From PALSA-600 sp963842335 (GTDB lineage Bacteria; Actinomycetota; Thermoleophilia; Gaiellales; Gaiellaceae), in contig CAWJGF010000024.1 of the NCBI GenBank assembly GCA_963842335.1, forward strand, positions 124,001 to 188,000: a DNA stretch of 64,000 nucleotides. The letters run 5' to 3'. Position numbers and translations under genes: made by a program. Shown here in pieces: positions 56,998-64,000 of this stretch. The notes below the pieces were generated by a model. The model was not told where the DNA came from. It did no database searches and saw nothing but the letters and a program-made list of their open reading frames with translations. Within the stretch, counting starts at the first letter, position 1. Every line of letters begins with the position of its first letter.

Positions 56998-58007
56998 GGG
57001 TCTGGATCGACTTCACCGCCTCGGCGCATCCGCTTGTGTTCCGACCGCTCGTCGAGCTGATGCGGGCGGACGGCCACGAGATCGAGATCACCGCACGGGA
57101 TTACGCACAGACACTGCAGTTGATCGAGTCGCACGGCATGACGGCAACCGTGATCGGCCACCACGGCGGCCGCTCGGCCGGCGGGAAGGCGCGCCAGATG
57201 TGGACGCGGCTGCGTGCGCTACGCGCATGGGCGCGCGACCGCGAGTTCGACATCGCACTCGCACATGGTTCTCACGAGCTGACGATGACGGCGCGGCGAC
57301 TCCACATCCCGAGCGCCACGACGTTCGACTACGAGTGGGCATGGCTGCAGCACCAGCTCGGCTGCCGCGCCGCGACACGCGTGGTCGTGCCGGATTCGAT
57401 CCCGCCCGAGCGACTCGCAACCTACGGCGCGAAGCCGCCCAAGTTGCAGCAGTACCCGGGACTGAAAGAGGAGTACTACCTCTCGGACTTCGTGCCGAAC
57501 CGCGCGGTGCTCACCGACTGGAACCTCGATCCGGCACGCGTCCTCGTCGTGCTCCGTCCTCCGCCCGACGTCTCGCTCTACCACCGGCACGCGAACCCGC
57601 TCTTCCCGATGACGCTGCAGCATCTCGGCAACCTCGACGACGTGCACGCATTCGTCATCCCACGCACCGACGAGCAGCGCGACTACGTGCGCTCACTCGA
57701 GCTGCCCTCGGTGATCGTCCCCGACGGCGCTGTCGACGCGCAGAGCCTGATCGCGCTGTCGGATCTCGTCGTGTCGGCCGGCGGCACGATGAACCGCGAG
57801 GCGGCCGCGCTCGGCGTTCCCGTGTACACGACCTACGGTGGGCGTCTCGGCGGCGTCGACGAGGAACTGATCCGGCAGGACCGGCTGCGACCACTGTCCG
57901 ATCCGCGCGCCCTCGACCTCTCGAAGCGCGGCCAAGGCGCCGACGACCGAGCGCGACGCAACCCGCGCCTGATGCTCGACCTGCTGCTGAGCGCCCTCGA
58001 CGCGTAG
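56994..58007 (+). CDS. DUF354 family protein (GT-B-like)
   Basis: The 337 residues match DUF354: VWIDFTASAHPLVFRPLVE, EIEITARDYAQTLQLIE, LAHGSHELTMTARRLHIP and DLVVSAGGTMNREAAALGV. Members occur in archaeal and bacterial glycan loci and have a GT-B-like fold related to UDP-GlcNAc epimerases and MurG-type transferases. The activity is unproven. It is coupled by ATGA to asnB, so it may handle the same sugar. The stop is followed by a repeat-rich gap. Confidence 0.82.
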   Translation: MRVWIDFTASAHPLVFRPLVELMRADGHEIEITARDYAQTLQLIESHGMTATVIGHHGGRSAGGKARQMWTRLRALRAWARDREFDIALAHGSHELTMTARRLHIPSATTFDYEWAWLQHQLGCRAATRVVVPDSIPPERLATYGAKPPKLQQYPGLKEEYYLSDFVPNRAVLTDWNLDPARVLVVLRPPPDVSLYHRHANPLFPMTLQHLGNLDDVHAFVIPRTDEQRDYVRSLELPSVIVPDGAVDAQSLIALSDLVVSAGGTMNREAAALGVPVYTTYGGRLGGVDEELIRQDRLRPLSDPRALDLSKRGQGADDRARRNPRLMLDLLLSALDA

Positions 58008-58043
58008 GACGTTCCGGCGGCGCGAAACGATCGCGGCTGCCCC

Positions 58044-58087
58044 TTTCGAGACATGTCTTGGGGACAGTCCCCGAGACATGTCCGTTT
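58044..58087. repeat. 44-nt palindromic element, copy 1
   Basis: The core is the perfect 13-nt palindrome GGGGAC-A-GTCCCC (58060-58072), flanked on both sides by the 8-nt palindrome GACATGTC (58050-58057 and 58075-58082). Copy 2 at 58166-58209 matches 42 of 44 positions. Such REP-like elements are dispersed in many genomes; no transposase gene is nearby. Confidence 0.7.
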
Positions 58088-58102
58088 CTGCCAGTCCGGT
58101 CC

Positions 58103-58121
58103 GCGGCTGCGCTGCAGCCGC
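58103..58121 (+). terminator. Hairpin GCGGCTGC-GCT-GCAGCCGC between the two repeats
   Basis: A perfect 8-bp stem with a 3-nt loop lies between the two palindromic elements, 96 nt after the DUF354 stop. There is no T-tract. It could terminate the sugar transferase-asnB-DUF354 transcript or be part of the element. Confidence 0.3.
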
Positions 58122-58165
58122 CGTACGTGCGCGATGAGGGCTGAGCCCGGTCGCAACGCGTGGCG

Positions 58166-58209
58166 TTTCGAGACATGGCTTGGGGACAGTCCCCGGGACA
58201 TGTCCGTTT
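58166..58209. repeat. 44-nt palindromic element, copy 2
   Basis: Same layout as the copy at 58044-58087, with two differences: one in the left GACATGTC (becomes GACATGGC) and one before the right GACATGTC. Copies are direct repeats 122 bp apart. The rest of the 256-nt gap holds no gene. Confidence 0.7.
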
Positions 58210-58263
58210 TCGTCGGGCCGTCGAAGCGACGGCAGGGGAACGACAGCTACGAGCGGTTCGGCC

Positions 58264-60129
58264 TTAGCTGCGGACGAGCGCGAGGACGGCGTCGCCGTAG
58301 CGCTCGAGCTTCACCGGGCCGACTCCCGGCAGCGCCGACAGATCGCGCAGCGTCTGCGGTCTCGTCCGCGCAATCGCGTCGAGCGTCTTGTTGTCGAACA
58401 CGACGTAGGGCGGCACCTCGTCCTCCTCGGCACGCGCACGGCGCCAGACGGCCAGCTCGTGGTAGAGCCCGTCGGACCCGGGAGTCGGCACGAACTTTCC
58501 CTTCGCTGCCTTCGGCTTCGGATCGCCGGCCGCCCTTGCCACCGTGATGTCGAGATCGCCGAGAAAGCGGCTGGCCGTCGCCGACCACGTCAGCCAGAGC
58601 ACGCGCTTCGCGCGCGTCATCCCCACGTAGAGCAACCGCCGCTCCTCGGCAATCTCCGCGGCGCTCCGCGCCTGGCGTGAGGGCAGCTCCTTCTCCTCGA
58701 GCCGGGGCAGAAAGACCACCTCGAACTCGAGGCCTTTCGCACGGTGCAGCGTCAACAGGTGGACGCCCTTCGCCGAATCGCCCCCCGGATCGAAGCGGCG
58801 TCGGAGGTCCTCGACGAACGCGACCGCATCGCCGTCGAAGACCTCGGCCAGCGCGACCAGCCGCGAGAGATCGGTCTGACGAACGAGCTCTCGATCGCCG
58901 AGCTTGTCGGGCAGCTGAGGCAGCCAGCCGGCCTCCTCGGCAGCCGCGCGCACCGCCTCCTCCGCATCGACACCTGCACGCCGCTCGAGCCGCCGGACGA
59001 TCCGCCGCGCAGCGTCGCGCTGCAGCAGCGACGCACCCTGAAATGGGATGTGAGCGTCGTGCAGCAGCTCTTCGAAGTCCGTCAGCCGCGCATTCGTGCG
59101 GCAGAGGATCGCGATCTCCTCGAGCGGAACGCCGAGCGTGCGAATCGCCTTCACCATGTCACGGCCCTCCGCCTCCGGCGTGGGGTATGGACGCACGACG
59201 GGCTCCGGGCCGTCGGCCAGCGTCGGACGCAGCACCTTCTCGGCGCCCCCGAGCTTCGGGACGAGCCGGTTGGCGAGCTCGAGCACCTGCGGCGTCGAGC
59301 GGTAGTTCTCCTCCAGCCGGACGACGAGCGCCTCGGGGTACCGCGCGGGCACAGCGAGCAGGTGCTCCGGGCCGGCGCCGGTGAACGCGTAGATCGACTG
59401 GTAGTCGTCACCCACGACGCACAGATCGTCGCGGTCGCCGAGCCAGTGCTCGAGCAGTTCCTGCTGCAAGAGGTTCACGTCCTGGTACTCGTCGACCGTG
59501 AAGGCGCGGTACTGCGCACGAAACGTCTCGCACGCGCCGGGGTCGCGCTCGAAGAGCTGGACGGCGAGCTCGAGCAGATCCTCGAAATCAACCGCTCCGT
59601 CGGCGGTCTTGCGCCCCTCGTAGTCGCGGTAGACGCGGTGCATCAGGTCGGCCGGGATCGGCGGCTCGCGGCCCTCGGCCTCGGCGCGGTAGCGAGACGG
59701 GGCGATGCGACGATTCTTCGCCCACTCGATCTCGGTCGCCAGGTCGCCCGCCGGACGGAACTTGTAGGGCGCCGGCAGGCCGTTCGCGATCTGCCGGAGG
59801 ACGAGCGCTTTCGACGGCAGGATCTTGCCGACCACCTCGGGCGCGAAGTGACGCAACTGCCGCAGCGCAGCCGCGTGAAAGGTGCCCGCGCGCACTCGTT
59901 GGACTCCGAGCCGGGCCAGCCGCGCGCGCAGCTCGCCGGCAGCCTTGTCGGTGAACGTCACCGCCATGATCTGCGTGGGCGCGAAGGCGCCGGCCGCCAC
60001 CTGCTGTGCGACGCGCCGCGTGATCGTCGTCGTCTTGCCGGAGCCGGCGCCCGCGAGGATGCACACCGGGCCGCGGACGGCCTCGGCCGCACGGCGCTGC
60101 TCGGGGTTGAGGCCGTCGAGCGGGTCCAC
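58264..60129 (-). CDS. uvrD2: UvrD/PcrA-like helicase with HRDC domain (UvrD2-type)
   Basis: The protein has 621 residues from GTG 60129, chosen because a TACGGT -10 lies six bases upstream; the ATG at 60132 would add one residue. It has DGLNPEQRRAAEAVRGPV, Walker A CILAGAGSGKTTTITRRVA, YQSIYAFTGAGPEHLL, VVRLEENYRSTPQVLELA, VHLLTLHRAKGLEFEVVFL and YVGMTRAKRVLWLTWS. The C-terminal HRDC-like domain (TLDAIARTRPQTLRDL, GVGPVKLERYGDAVL) matches mycobacterial UvrD2. It is a 3'-5' DNA helicase for repair or replication. It is convergent with DUF354. Confidence 0.9.
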   Translation of the reverse strand: MDPLDGLNPEQRRAAEAVRGPVCILAGAGSGKTTTITRRVAQQVAAGAFAPTQIMAVTFTDKAAGELRARLARLGVQRVRAGTFHAAALRQLRHFAPEVVGKILPSKALVLRQIANGLPAPYKFRPAGDLATEIEWAKNRRIAPSRYRAEAEGREPPIPADLMHRVYRDYEGRKTADGAVDFEDLLELAVQLFERDPGACETFRAQYRAFTVDEYQDVNLLQQELLEHWLGDRDDLCVVGDDYQSIYAFTGAGPEHLLAVPARYPEALVVRLEENYRSTPQVLELANRLVPKLGGAEKVLRPTLADGPEPVVRPYPTPEAEGRDMVKAIRTLGVPLEEIAILCRTNARLTDFEELLHDAHIPFQGASLLQRDAARRIVRRLERRAGVDAEEAVRAAAEEAGWLPQLPDKLGDRELVRQTDLSRLVALAEVFDGDAVAFVEDLRRRFDPGGDSAKGVHLLTLHRAKGLEFEVVFLPRLEEKELPSRQARSAAEIAEERRLLYVGMTRAKRVLWLTWSATASRFLGDLDITVARAAGDPKPKAAKGKFVPTPGSDGLYHELAVWRRARAEEDEVPPYVVFDNKTLDAIARTRPQTLRDLSALPGVGPVKLERYGDAVLALVRS

Positions 60130-60135
60130 CATGTC

Positions 60136-60141
60136 ACCGTA
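60136..60141 (-). promoter_or_regulatory. Putative -10 box (TACGGT) for the UvrD2-type helicase
   Basis: On the minus strand TACGGT is followed by six bases and GTG at 60129, supporting that start and a leaderless mRNA. Confidence 0.35.
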
Positions 60142-60169
60142 CCGTCGCTCCCGGCGGAGGGCTGTGCCT

Positions 60170-62053
60170 TTAGTGCAACGTGTCTTCGAGCACAGCCTGG
60201 GTGCCCGTGCGGAGCGGTTCCTTCACCATCCCGCCGAGGTGCGCCACGACCCCGAGTGTGTTGCCTTCATCGACCAGCCGCTCGAGCGCAGCGAGGTTCT
60301 CCTCGAGCCACGACGAGTCGATCTGCTGCCGGGCGGCGCGCATGATCTTCGGATGCGATGTCGGCCCGACGGCCTCGCCCTCGTTCCAGAGCACCTCGTG
60401 CACTTTCTCGCCGGCGCGCGCGCCGGTGAAGACGATCGGTATGTCGGCCTCGTTGCGGCCGGAGAGGCGGATCATCTGTTTCGCGAGGTCGAGGATCCTC
60501 ACCGGCTCGCCCATGTCGAGCACGTAGACCTGGCCGCGGCCGCCCATTGCGCCCGCCTGCACGACGAGCGAGGACGCCTCGGGGATCGTCATGAAGAAAC
60601 GCGTCATGTCGGGGTTCGTCACGGTGACGGGACCTCCGCGTTCGATCTGCCTGCGGAAGATCGGGATCACCGAGCCGGACGAGCCCAGGACGTTGCCGAA
60701 GCGCACGGCGACGAAGCGCGTGTCCACCTCGGGGTGCAGCGCGAATGACTCGACGATCCATTCGCACACCGCCTTCGACTGCCCCATCACGTTCTTCGGG
60801 TTCGCGGCCTTGTCGGTCGAGATGAGGACGAAGCGCTCGACACCGAACTCGACGGCGACCTCGGCGAGCGTGCGCGTGGCGAGCACGTTGTTCGAGACCG
60901 CTTGCAGCGGGTTCGCCTCGAGCATGCCCACGTGCTTGTACGCCGCGGCGTGGAAGAGAACCTGCGGCCGGTATCGCTCGAACACCTGGCGCATCTTCTC
61001 CCGGTCGCCGCTGTTCGAGAGCACGGGAATCCCGGCGGTGAAGTCACGCTCGTCGACGAGCTCGCGCTCGATCTCGAACAGGCCGGACTCACCCTTGTCG
61101 ACGAGCACGATGCGAGCCACTCCGAGTCGCGCGAGCTGGCGGCAGAGCTCCGAGCCGATCGAGCCCCCCGCGCCGGTGACGAGCACGGTCTTCCCCTTGA
61201 CGTAGGTCGCTACGGCGTCGAGATCGACCTCTACCTGCTGGCGGCCGAGCACGTCCTCGACCTGCACGGGACGGATCTGTCCCGCCAGGTTGAGATCGCC
61301 GGCGATCAGCTCGTGCAGTCCCGGTAGCGTCTTCACGGGGACGTGGGCGGCGGTGCAGGTCTCGACGATCTTGCGCCGTGTGCCGCCGGGCGCAGACGGG
61401 ATCGCGATCAGCACCTCATCGGGCTTGTTGTCGCGGAGCAGATGCGCGAGGTCGTCGGTCGTGCCGAGAATCTTCACCCCGTGGATGCGGTCACCGCGCT
61501 TGCGCAGATCGTCGTCGACGAACCCGACCGGCGTGTAGTGCAGCTGCCGGTTGCGCTGCATCTCGCGCACCATCAGCTGGCCGGCGTCGCCGGCACCGAC
61601 GATCAGCACCTCCTTGCCGCGCGCCACGAGCCCGCCGAGCGGACGCTCGATCAGCGAGCGCGCGAGCAGTCGCGTGCCGGCGATGAAGGCGAGCAGCAGC
61701 AGGTAGTCGAACACGGCGATCGATCGCGGTAGGCGCGACGTGTTGGCCGGCGGAAACGCGTAGAGGACGAGGTACACGATCAGCGAGCCGACGGTCACAC
61801 CGCGCACGGCGCCCCACATGTCGCGGGTCGAGACGTAGCGCCACCACCGGTTGTAGAAGCCGAAGAGCATGAACACGGCAAGCTGGATGCCGACGATGAG
61901 CGCGATCACCCGCCAGTCGAGCAGGTGCCGGTAGTAGATGGGAACCGACTTGTCGAAGCGCAGGAAGAACGTCAGCCGCCAGGCCGCTGCAACCAGGACC
62001 GCGTCGAAGACGATCTGCCAGACACGATGTCGGTTGACCGGAAGCCGGATCAC
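60170..62053 (-). CDS. CapD/FlaA1-like membrane nucleotide-sugar dehydratase/epimerase
   Basis: The 627 residues have four N-terminal helices and an NAD-binding CoA-binding-like domain (VLIVGAGDAGQLMVREMQR). The polysaccharide_synt_2 domain follows: KTVLVTGAGGSIGSELCRQL, FHAAAYKHVGMLEANPL, STDKAANPKNVMGQSKAVCE (SMK type) and RFGNVLGSSGSVIPIFRRQI. Members convert UDP-GlcNAc to 4-keto sugars, often as the first step to QuiNAc or similar units. It ends in MTRFFMTIPEASSL and related blocks. It is followed closely upstream by a DegT gene (19 nt), so together they could make an amino sugar. Confidence 0.9.
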   Translation of the reverse strand: MIRLPVNRHRVWQIVFDAVLVAAAWRLTFFLRFDKSVPIYYRHLLDWRVIALIVGIQLAVFMLFGFYNRWWRYVSTRDMWGAVRGVTVGSLIVYLVLYAFPPANTSRLPRSIAVFDYLLLLAFIAGTRLLARSLIERPLGGLVARGKEVLIVGAGDAGQLMVREMQRNRQLHYTPVGFVDDDLRKRGDRIHGVKILGTTDDLAHLLRDNKPDEVLIAIPSAPGGTRRKIVETCTAAHVPVKTLPGLHELIAGDLNLAGQIRPVQVEDVLGRQQVEVDLDAVATYVKGKTVLVTGAGGSIGSELCRQLARLGVARIVLVDKGESGLFEIERELVDERDFTAGIPVLSNSGDREKMRQVFERYRPQVLFHAAAYKHVGMLEANPLQAVSNNVLATRTLAEVAVEFGVERFVLISTDKAANPKNVMGQSKAVCEWIVESFALHPEVDTRFVAVRFGNVLGSSGSVIPIFRRQIERGGPVTVTNPDMTRFFMTIPEASSLVVQAGAMGGRGQVYVLDMGEPVRILDLAKQMIRLSGRNEADIPIVFTGARAGEKVHEVLWNEGEAVGPTSHPKIMRAARQQIDSSWLEENLAALERLVDEGNTLGVVAHLGGMVKEPLRTGTQAVLEDTLH

Positions 62054-62072
62054 GCCGCAGCTGCCCCGCGCC

Positions 62073-63143
62073 TCACGACGCGACGAGGTCCGAGGCGCGC
62101 TTCAGAACCGAGACGACCTCGGTCTGCTGCTCCTCGGTGATCCCGGCCCACAACGGCAGGCAGAGATTCTCGCGCGACGCCTTCTCGGTCTCCGGGAAGT
62201 CGCCCTCGGCGTACCCGAGATAGCGAAGCGCCGGCTGCAGATGCAGGGGCGGCTGGTAGTACACGGCGAAGCCGATGTCTGCGTGCTCGAGCGCCGTGGC
62301 GAGGCGGTCGCGCTCGGGCGAGCGGACGCAGTACATGTGGTAGACGTGGCCAGGCTCGTCGACGGGTGTCTCGACCAGGCCGTCGAGCAGCTCGGTGTAG
62401 CGCGCCGCTGCCTCGCGACGTTGCACGTTCCACTCGTTCAGGTGCGGCAGGAAGATGCGCAGGAACGACGCCTGCATTGCATCGAGGCGCGAGTTGTAGC
62501 CGACGTACAGGAACTCCTTCTTCGATTCCGAGCCGTGGAAGCGCAGCATCCGCAGGCGCTGCGCGAGCTCGCCGTCGTTGACGGCGATCAGCCCGCCGTC
62601 GCCGAGCGCGAACAGGTTCTTCGTCGGGAAGAAGCTGAAGGTCGAGGCGATGCTGGTGGCGATCCCACCGGCTCCAAATGCCTGTGCCGCGTCCTCGATC
62701 ACCGGCAGACCGAGCCCGCTGAAGTCGGGCGCGGGACGCCCGAAGAGGTGCACCGGCATGATCGCCTTCGTCCGCTCCGTGAGCCGGCGCTCGACGTCCT
62801 GAAGGTCGAGGTTGAGCGTCGTCGGATCGATCTCGGCGAAGACGGGAGTGGCGCCACGGCGCGCGATCGCCTCGGCGGTCGCGTAGAACGTGAATGCGGG
62901 GCAGATCACCTCGTCGCCGGGACCAATGCCCAGCGCGTCGAGCACGAGCACGATCGCATCGGTGCCGTTCGCGCAGCTCACCGTCTCCTGCACGCCGAGC
63001 AGTTCCGCTGCCTCGCGTTCGAATGCCTCGACCTCGGGCCCGAAGATGAACCGGCCCGTCTCGAGCGTCCGGGCGAACGCTTCCTGCAGCTCCGGGATCA
63101 GCGGCCCGTACTGCGCTTTGACGTCAACGTGGGGGATCGACAT
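62073..63143 (-). CDS. DegT/DnrJ/EryC1 family PLP-dependent sugar aminotransferase
   Basis: The 356 residues have LETGRFIFGPEVEAFEREAA, CANGTDAIVLVLDALGIGPG, CPAFTFYATAEAIARRGA, IEDAAQAFGAGG and the PLP lysine in FSFFPTKNLFALGDGG, then YHMYCVRSPERDRLATAL. This is the third DegT of the window. It overlaps the DedA gene by 20 nt and precedes the CapD-like gene by 19 nt. The CapD product (a 4-keto or 3-keto sugar) is a likely substrate, as in the WbpE/WlbC and WbpM pairs. Confidence 0.9.
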   Translation of the reverse strand: MSIPHVDVKAQYGPLIPELQEAFARTLETGRFIFGPEVEAFEREAAELLGVQETVSCANGTDAIVLVLDALGIGPGDEVICPAFTFYATAEAIARRGATPVFAEIDPTTLNLDLQDVERRLTERTKAIMPVHLFGRPAPDFSGLGLPVIEDAAQAFGAGGIATSIASTFSFFPTKNLFALGDGGLIAVNDGELAQRLRMLRFHGSESKKEFLYVGYNSRLDAMQASFLRIFLPHLNEWNVQRREAAARYTELLDGLVETPVDEPGHVYHMYCVRSPERDRLATALEHADIGFAVYYQPPLHLQPALRYLGYAEGDFPETEKASRENLCLPLWAGITEEQQTEVVSVLKRASDLVAS

Positions 63144-63771
63144 TGCCGGTGGGCATCGTACCCGGGCGGCGACGACGCATGATCAGATACGCGGCGATCA
63201 GCACGATCCCTCCAACGACGGCGATCTCCAGGAAGCGAAAATCGTGGTGGAGCTTGGTGTAGCTCTGCCCGAGCCCCCACCCGGCTGCCGCGAGAACGAT
63301 GCACCAGAGCGCGTTTCCGAGCAAGGTGAAGACGTTGTAGCGGCGAAACGGCATCTCGAACACGCCGGCCGGGATCGAGATGAACGACCGTGCAACCGGC
63401 GTGATCCGGCCGATGAAGACCGCCCAGTCGTCCCACCGTTCGAACCAGCGGTCGGCCCGGTCGAGCGTCGCCGGGCTGAGGTGGAAGTAGCGGCCGTGCT
63501 TCTCCAGGAACGGCCTGCCGCCGCGCTTGCCGATCCACCAACCGAGGATCGCCCCGAGCTGGTAGCCCACGATCCCCGCGAGGACCACGGCGAGGTAGGC
63601 GGCGAAGCCGGAGGTGTGCCAGCCGAAGACGTCGACGCGATGCGCGAGCGCACCGGAGGCGAGCGCACCCCCGTAGACCATCACGAGCTCGCTCGCCGCC
63701 GGGAACACCGCGTCGATCATCATCAGGCCGAAGACGGCGAAGACACCGTAGTGGGCGAGCCATGAAGTCAC
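63124..63771 (-). CDS. DedA family membrane protein
   Basis: The 215 residues from GTG 63771 have the DedA signature: FPAASELVMVYGGALASGAL, GIVGYQLGAILGWWIGKRGG, RWDDWAVFIGRITPVARSF and ISIPAGVFEMPFRRYNVF. The conserved FIGRxxPVxRSFIS block is intact. DedA proteins are lipid flippases for undecaprenyl phosphate or phospholipids, as shown for several members. Recycling of undecaprenyl phosphate would help the glycan pathway. It overlaps the DegT gene by 20 nt. Confidence 0.9.
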   Translation of the reverse strand: MTSWLAHYGVFAVFGLMMIDAVFPAASELVMVYGGALASGALAHRVDVFGWHTSGFAAYLAVVLAGIVGYQLGAILGWWIGKRGGRPFLEKHGRYFHLSPATLDRADRWFERWDDWAVFIGRITPVARSFISIPAGVFEMPFRRYNVFTLLGNALWCIVLAAAGWGLGQSYTKLHHDFRFLEIAVVGGIVLIAAYLIMRRRRPGTMPTGNVDPPR

Positions 63772-63784
63772 CGGGCGACCCTAT

Positions 63785-64000
63785 CTACGTGCGTCTGAAC
63801 GCGAACTGAGTGACGAGGTCGGACGTGCCGACCTTGCTCGTCACGAAGACGTGTGCGACGTAGGTCCCCCCATAGGCCCTAGTCCCCTGGGGCAGGCGGC
63901 CGTCCCAGACGAGCGAGTTGGCGCCGGCCTGCAGGCTCGCCGTCGGAAGGGTGCGGACGATCACCCCGGTTTGCGTTTCGATCTGGAGCCGGAGCTTCGC
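63785..64000 (-). CDS. C-terminal part of an FlgD-like Ig domain protein (cut by window edge)
   Basis: The frame ends in TAG at 63785-63787 and is open to the right edge: 71 residues with the FlgD_ig pattern, KLRLQIETQTGVIVRTLPTA, LQAGANSLVWDGRLPQ, YGGTYVAHVFVTSKVG and a tail FAFRRT. This is like the secreted protein at 42545-43468. It ends 13 nt before the DedA start, so it is probably in the same operon. The N-terminus is outside the window. Confidence 0.75.
   Translation of the reverse strand, partial: AKLRLQIETQTGVIVRTLPTASLQAGANSLVWDGRLPQGTRAYGGTYVAHVFVTSKVGTSDLVTQFAFRRT

Noticed and set aside
58044..58209. CRISPR array
   Set aside because: There are only two copies, they are palindromic, the 78-nt spacing is not spacer-like for an array and no cas gene is in the window.
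1..64000. tRNA or rRNA genes
   Set aside because: No cloverleaf-like stretch with a CCA-type end or rRNA motif was noticed in the intergenic regions, which are mostly under 250 nt; a covariance-model scan was not possible here.

Overview
The window is high-GC, gene-dense bacterial DNA with many GTG starts, many 1-4 nt stop/start overlaps (ATGA, GTGA) and few gaps over 200 nt. A HelR/HelD-type helicase, an HRDC-bearing UvrD2-type helicase, DUF402 paralogues and TANNNT -10 boxes set 6-7 nt before start codons suggest Actinomycetota. A deep lineage such as Thermoleophilia is my inference; no rRNA or marker gene here settles it. I found no tRNA, rRNA, CRISPR array, insertion sequence or prophage.

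Layout. (1) 1-7.0 kb: cell-surface glycan genes: a GT2 cut by the window edge, an FkbM methyltransferase, a GT4, a fusion of two GT4 enzymes, and a divergent acyltransferase-SGNH protein. (2) 20.7 to 7.0 kb, minus strand: a 12-gene run of tightly spaced genes: aspartyl protease, GtrB-like GT2, sugar-nucleotide dehydratase, ATP-grasp ligase, DegT aminotransferase, UPF0104 membrane protein, GT2, polytopic membrane protein, two GT4s, O-antigen ligase-like polymerase and heparinase-like protein. (3) 20.8-23.0 kb: three tandem DUF402 genes, the first decayed and the third fused to a GNAT domain. (4) 23.2-25.1 kb: a secreted lamin-tail protein and a partner. (5) 25.0-27.1 kb: a TetR-controlled MFS exporter with two visible operators. 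(6) 27.1-35.4 kb: a second glycan module (DegT, SDR, two ATP-grasp enzymes, methyltransferase, deacetylase-like protein, GT4, Wzx-like flippase). (7) 35.4-40.4 kb: secreted proteins, a HelR-like ATPase, a small membrane protein and an MFS transporter. (8) 51.2 to 40.5 kb, minus strand: 12 tightly packed genes beginning with nine that link a fumarate-reductase-type flavoprotein, a two-subunit class I fumarase-type hydro-lyase, phosphosulfolactate synthase, CysH, CysD, CysN, DUF4395 and a TauE exporter. An FlgD-like protein, a second O-antigen ligase-like protein and a PIG-L deacetylase follow. (9) 51.3-54.4 kb: trypsin-like protease, maleylacetate-reductase-like enzyme with a LysR regulator, VOC protein. 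(10) 54.4-64 kb: initiating sugar transferase, AsnB, DUF354, UvrD2-type helicase, CapD/FlaA1-like enzyme, a third DegT, DedA, and the end of a second FlgD-like protein.

How it works together. The glycan genes supply initiation (54439), nucleotide-sugar tailoring (SDRs, DegT aminotransferases, CapD), possible amide decoration (ATP-grasp enzymes), chain assembly (about nine GT domains), flipping (33939) and polymerisation (8498, 41094). The best candidate for an undescribed system is the sulfur operon. Its order fits sulfate to sulfite, sulfite plus PEP to phosphosulfolactate, then chemistry on a sulfonate analogue of malate by fumarase-like and fumarate-reductase-like enzymes, with TauE as exporter. 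That pathway is inferred from gene content and has not been demonstrated.
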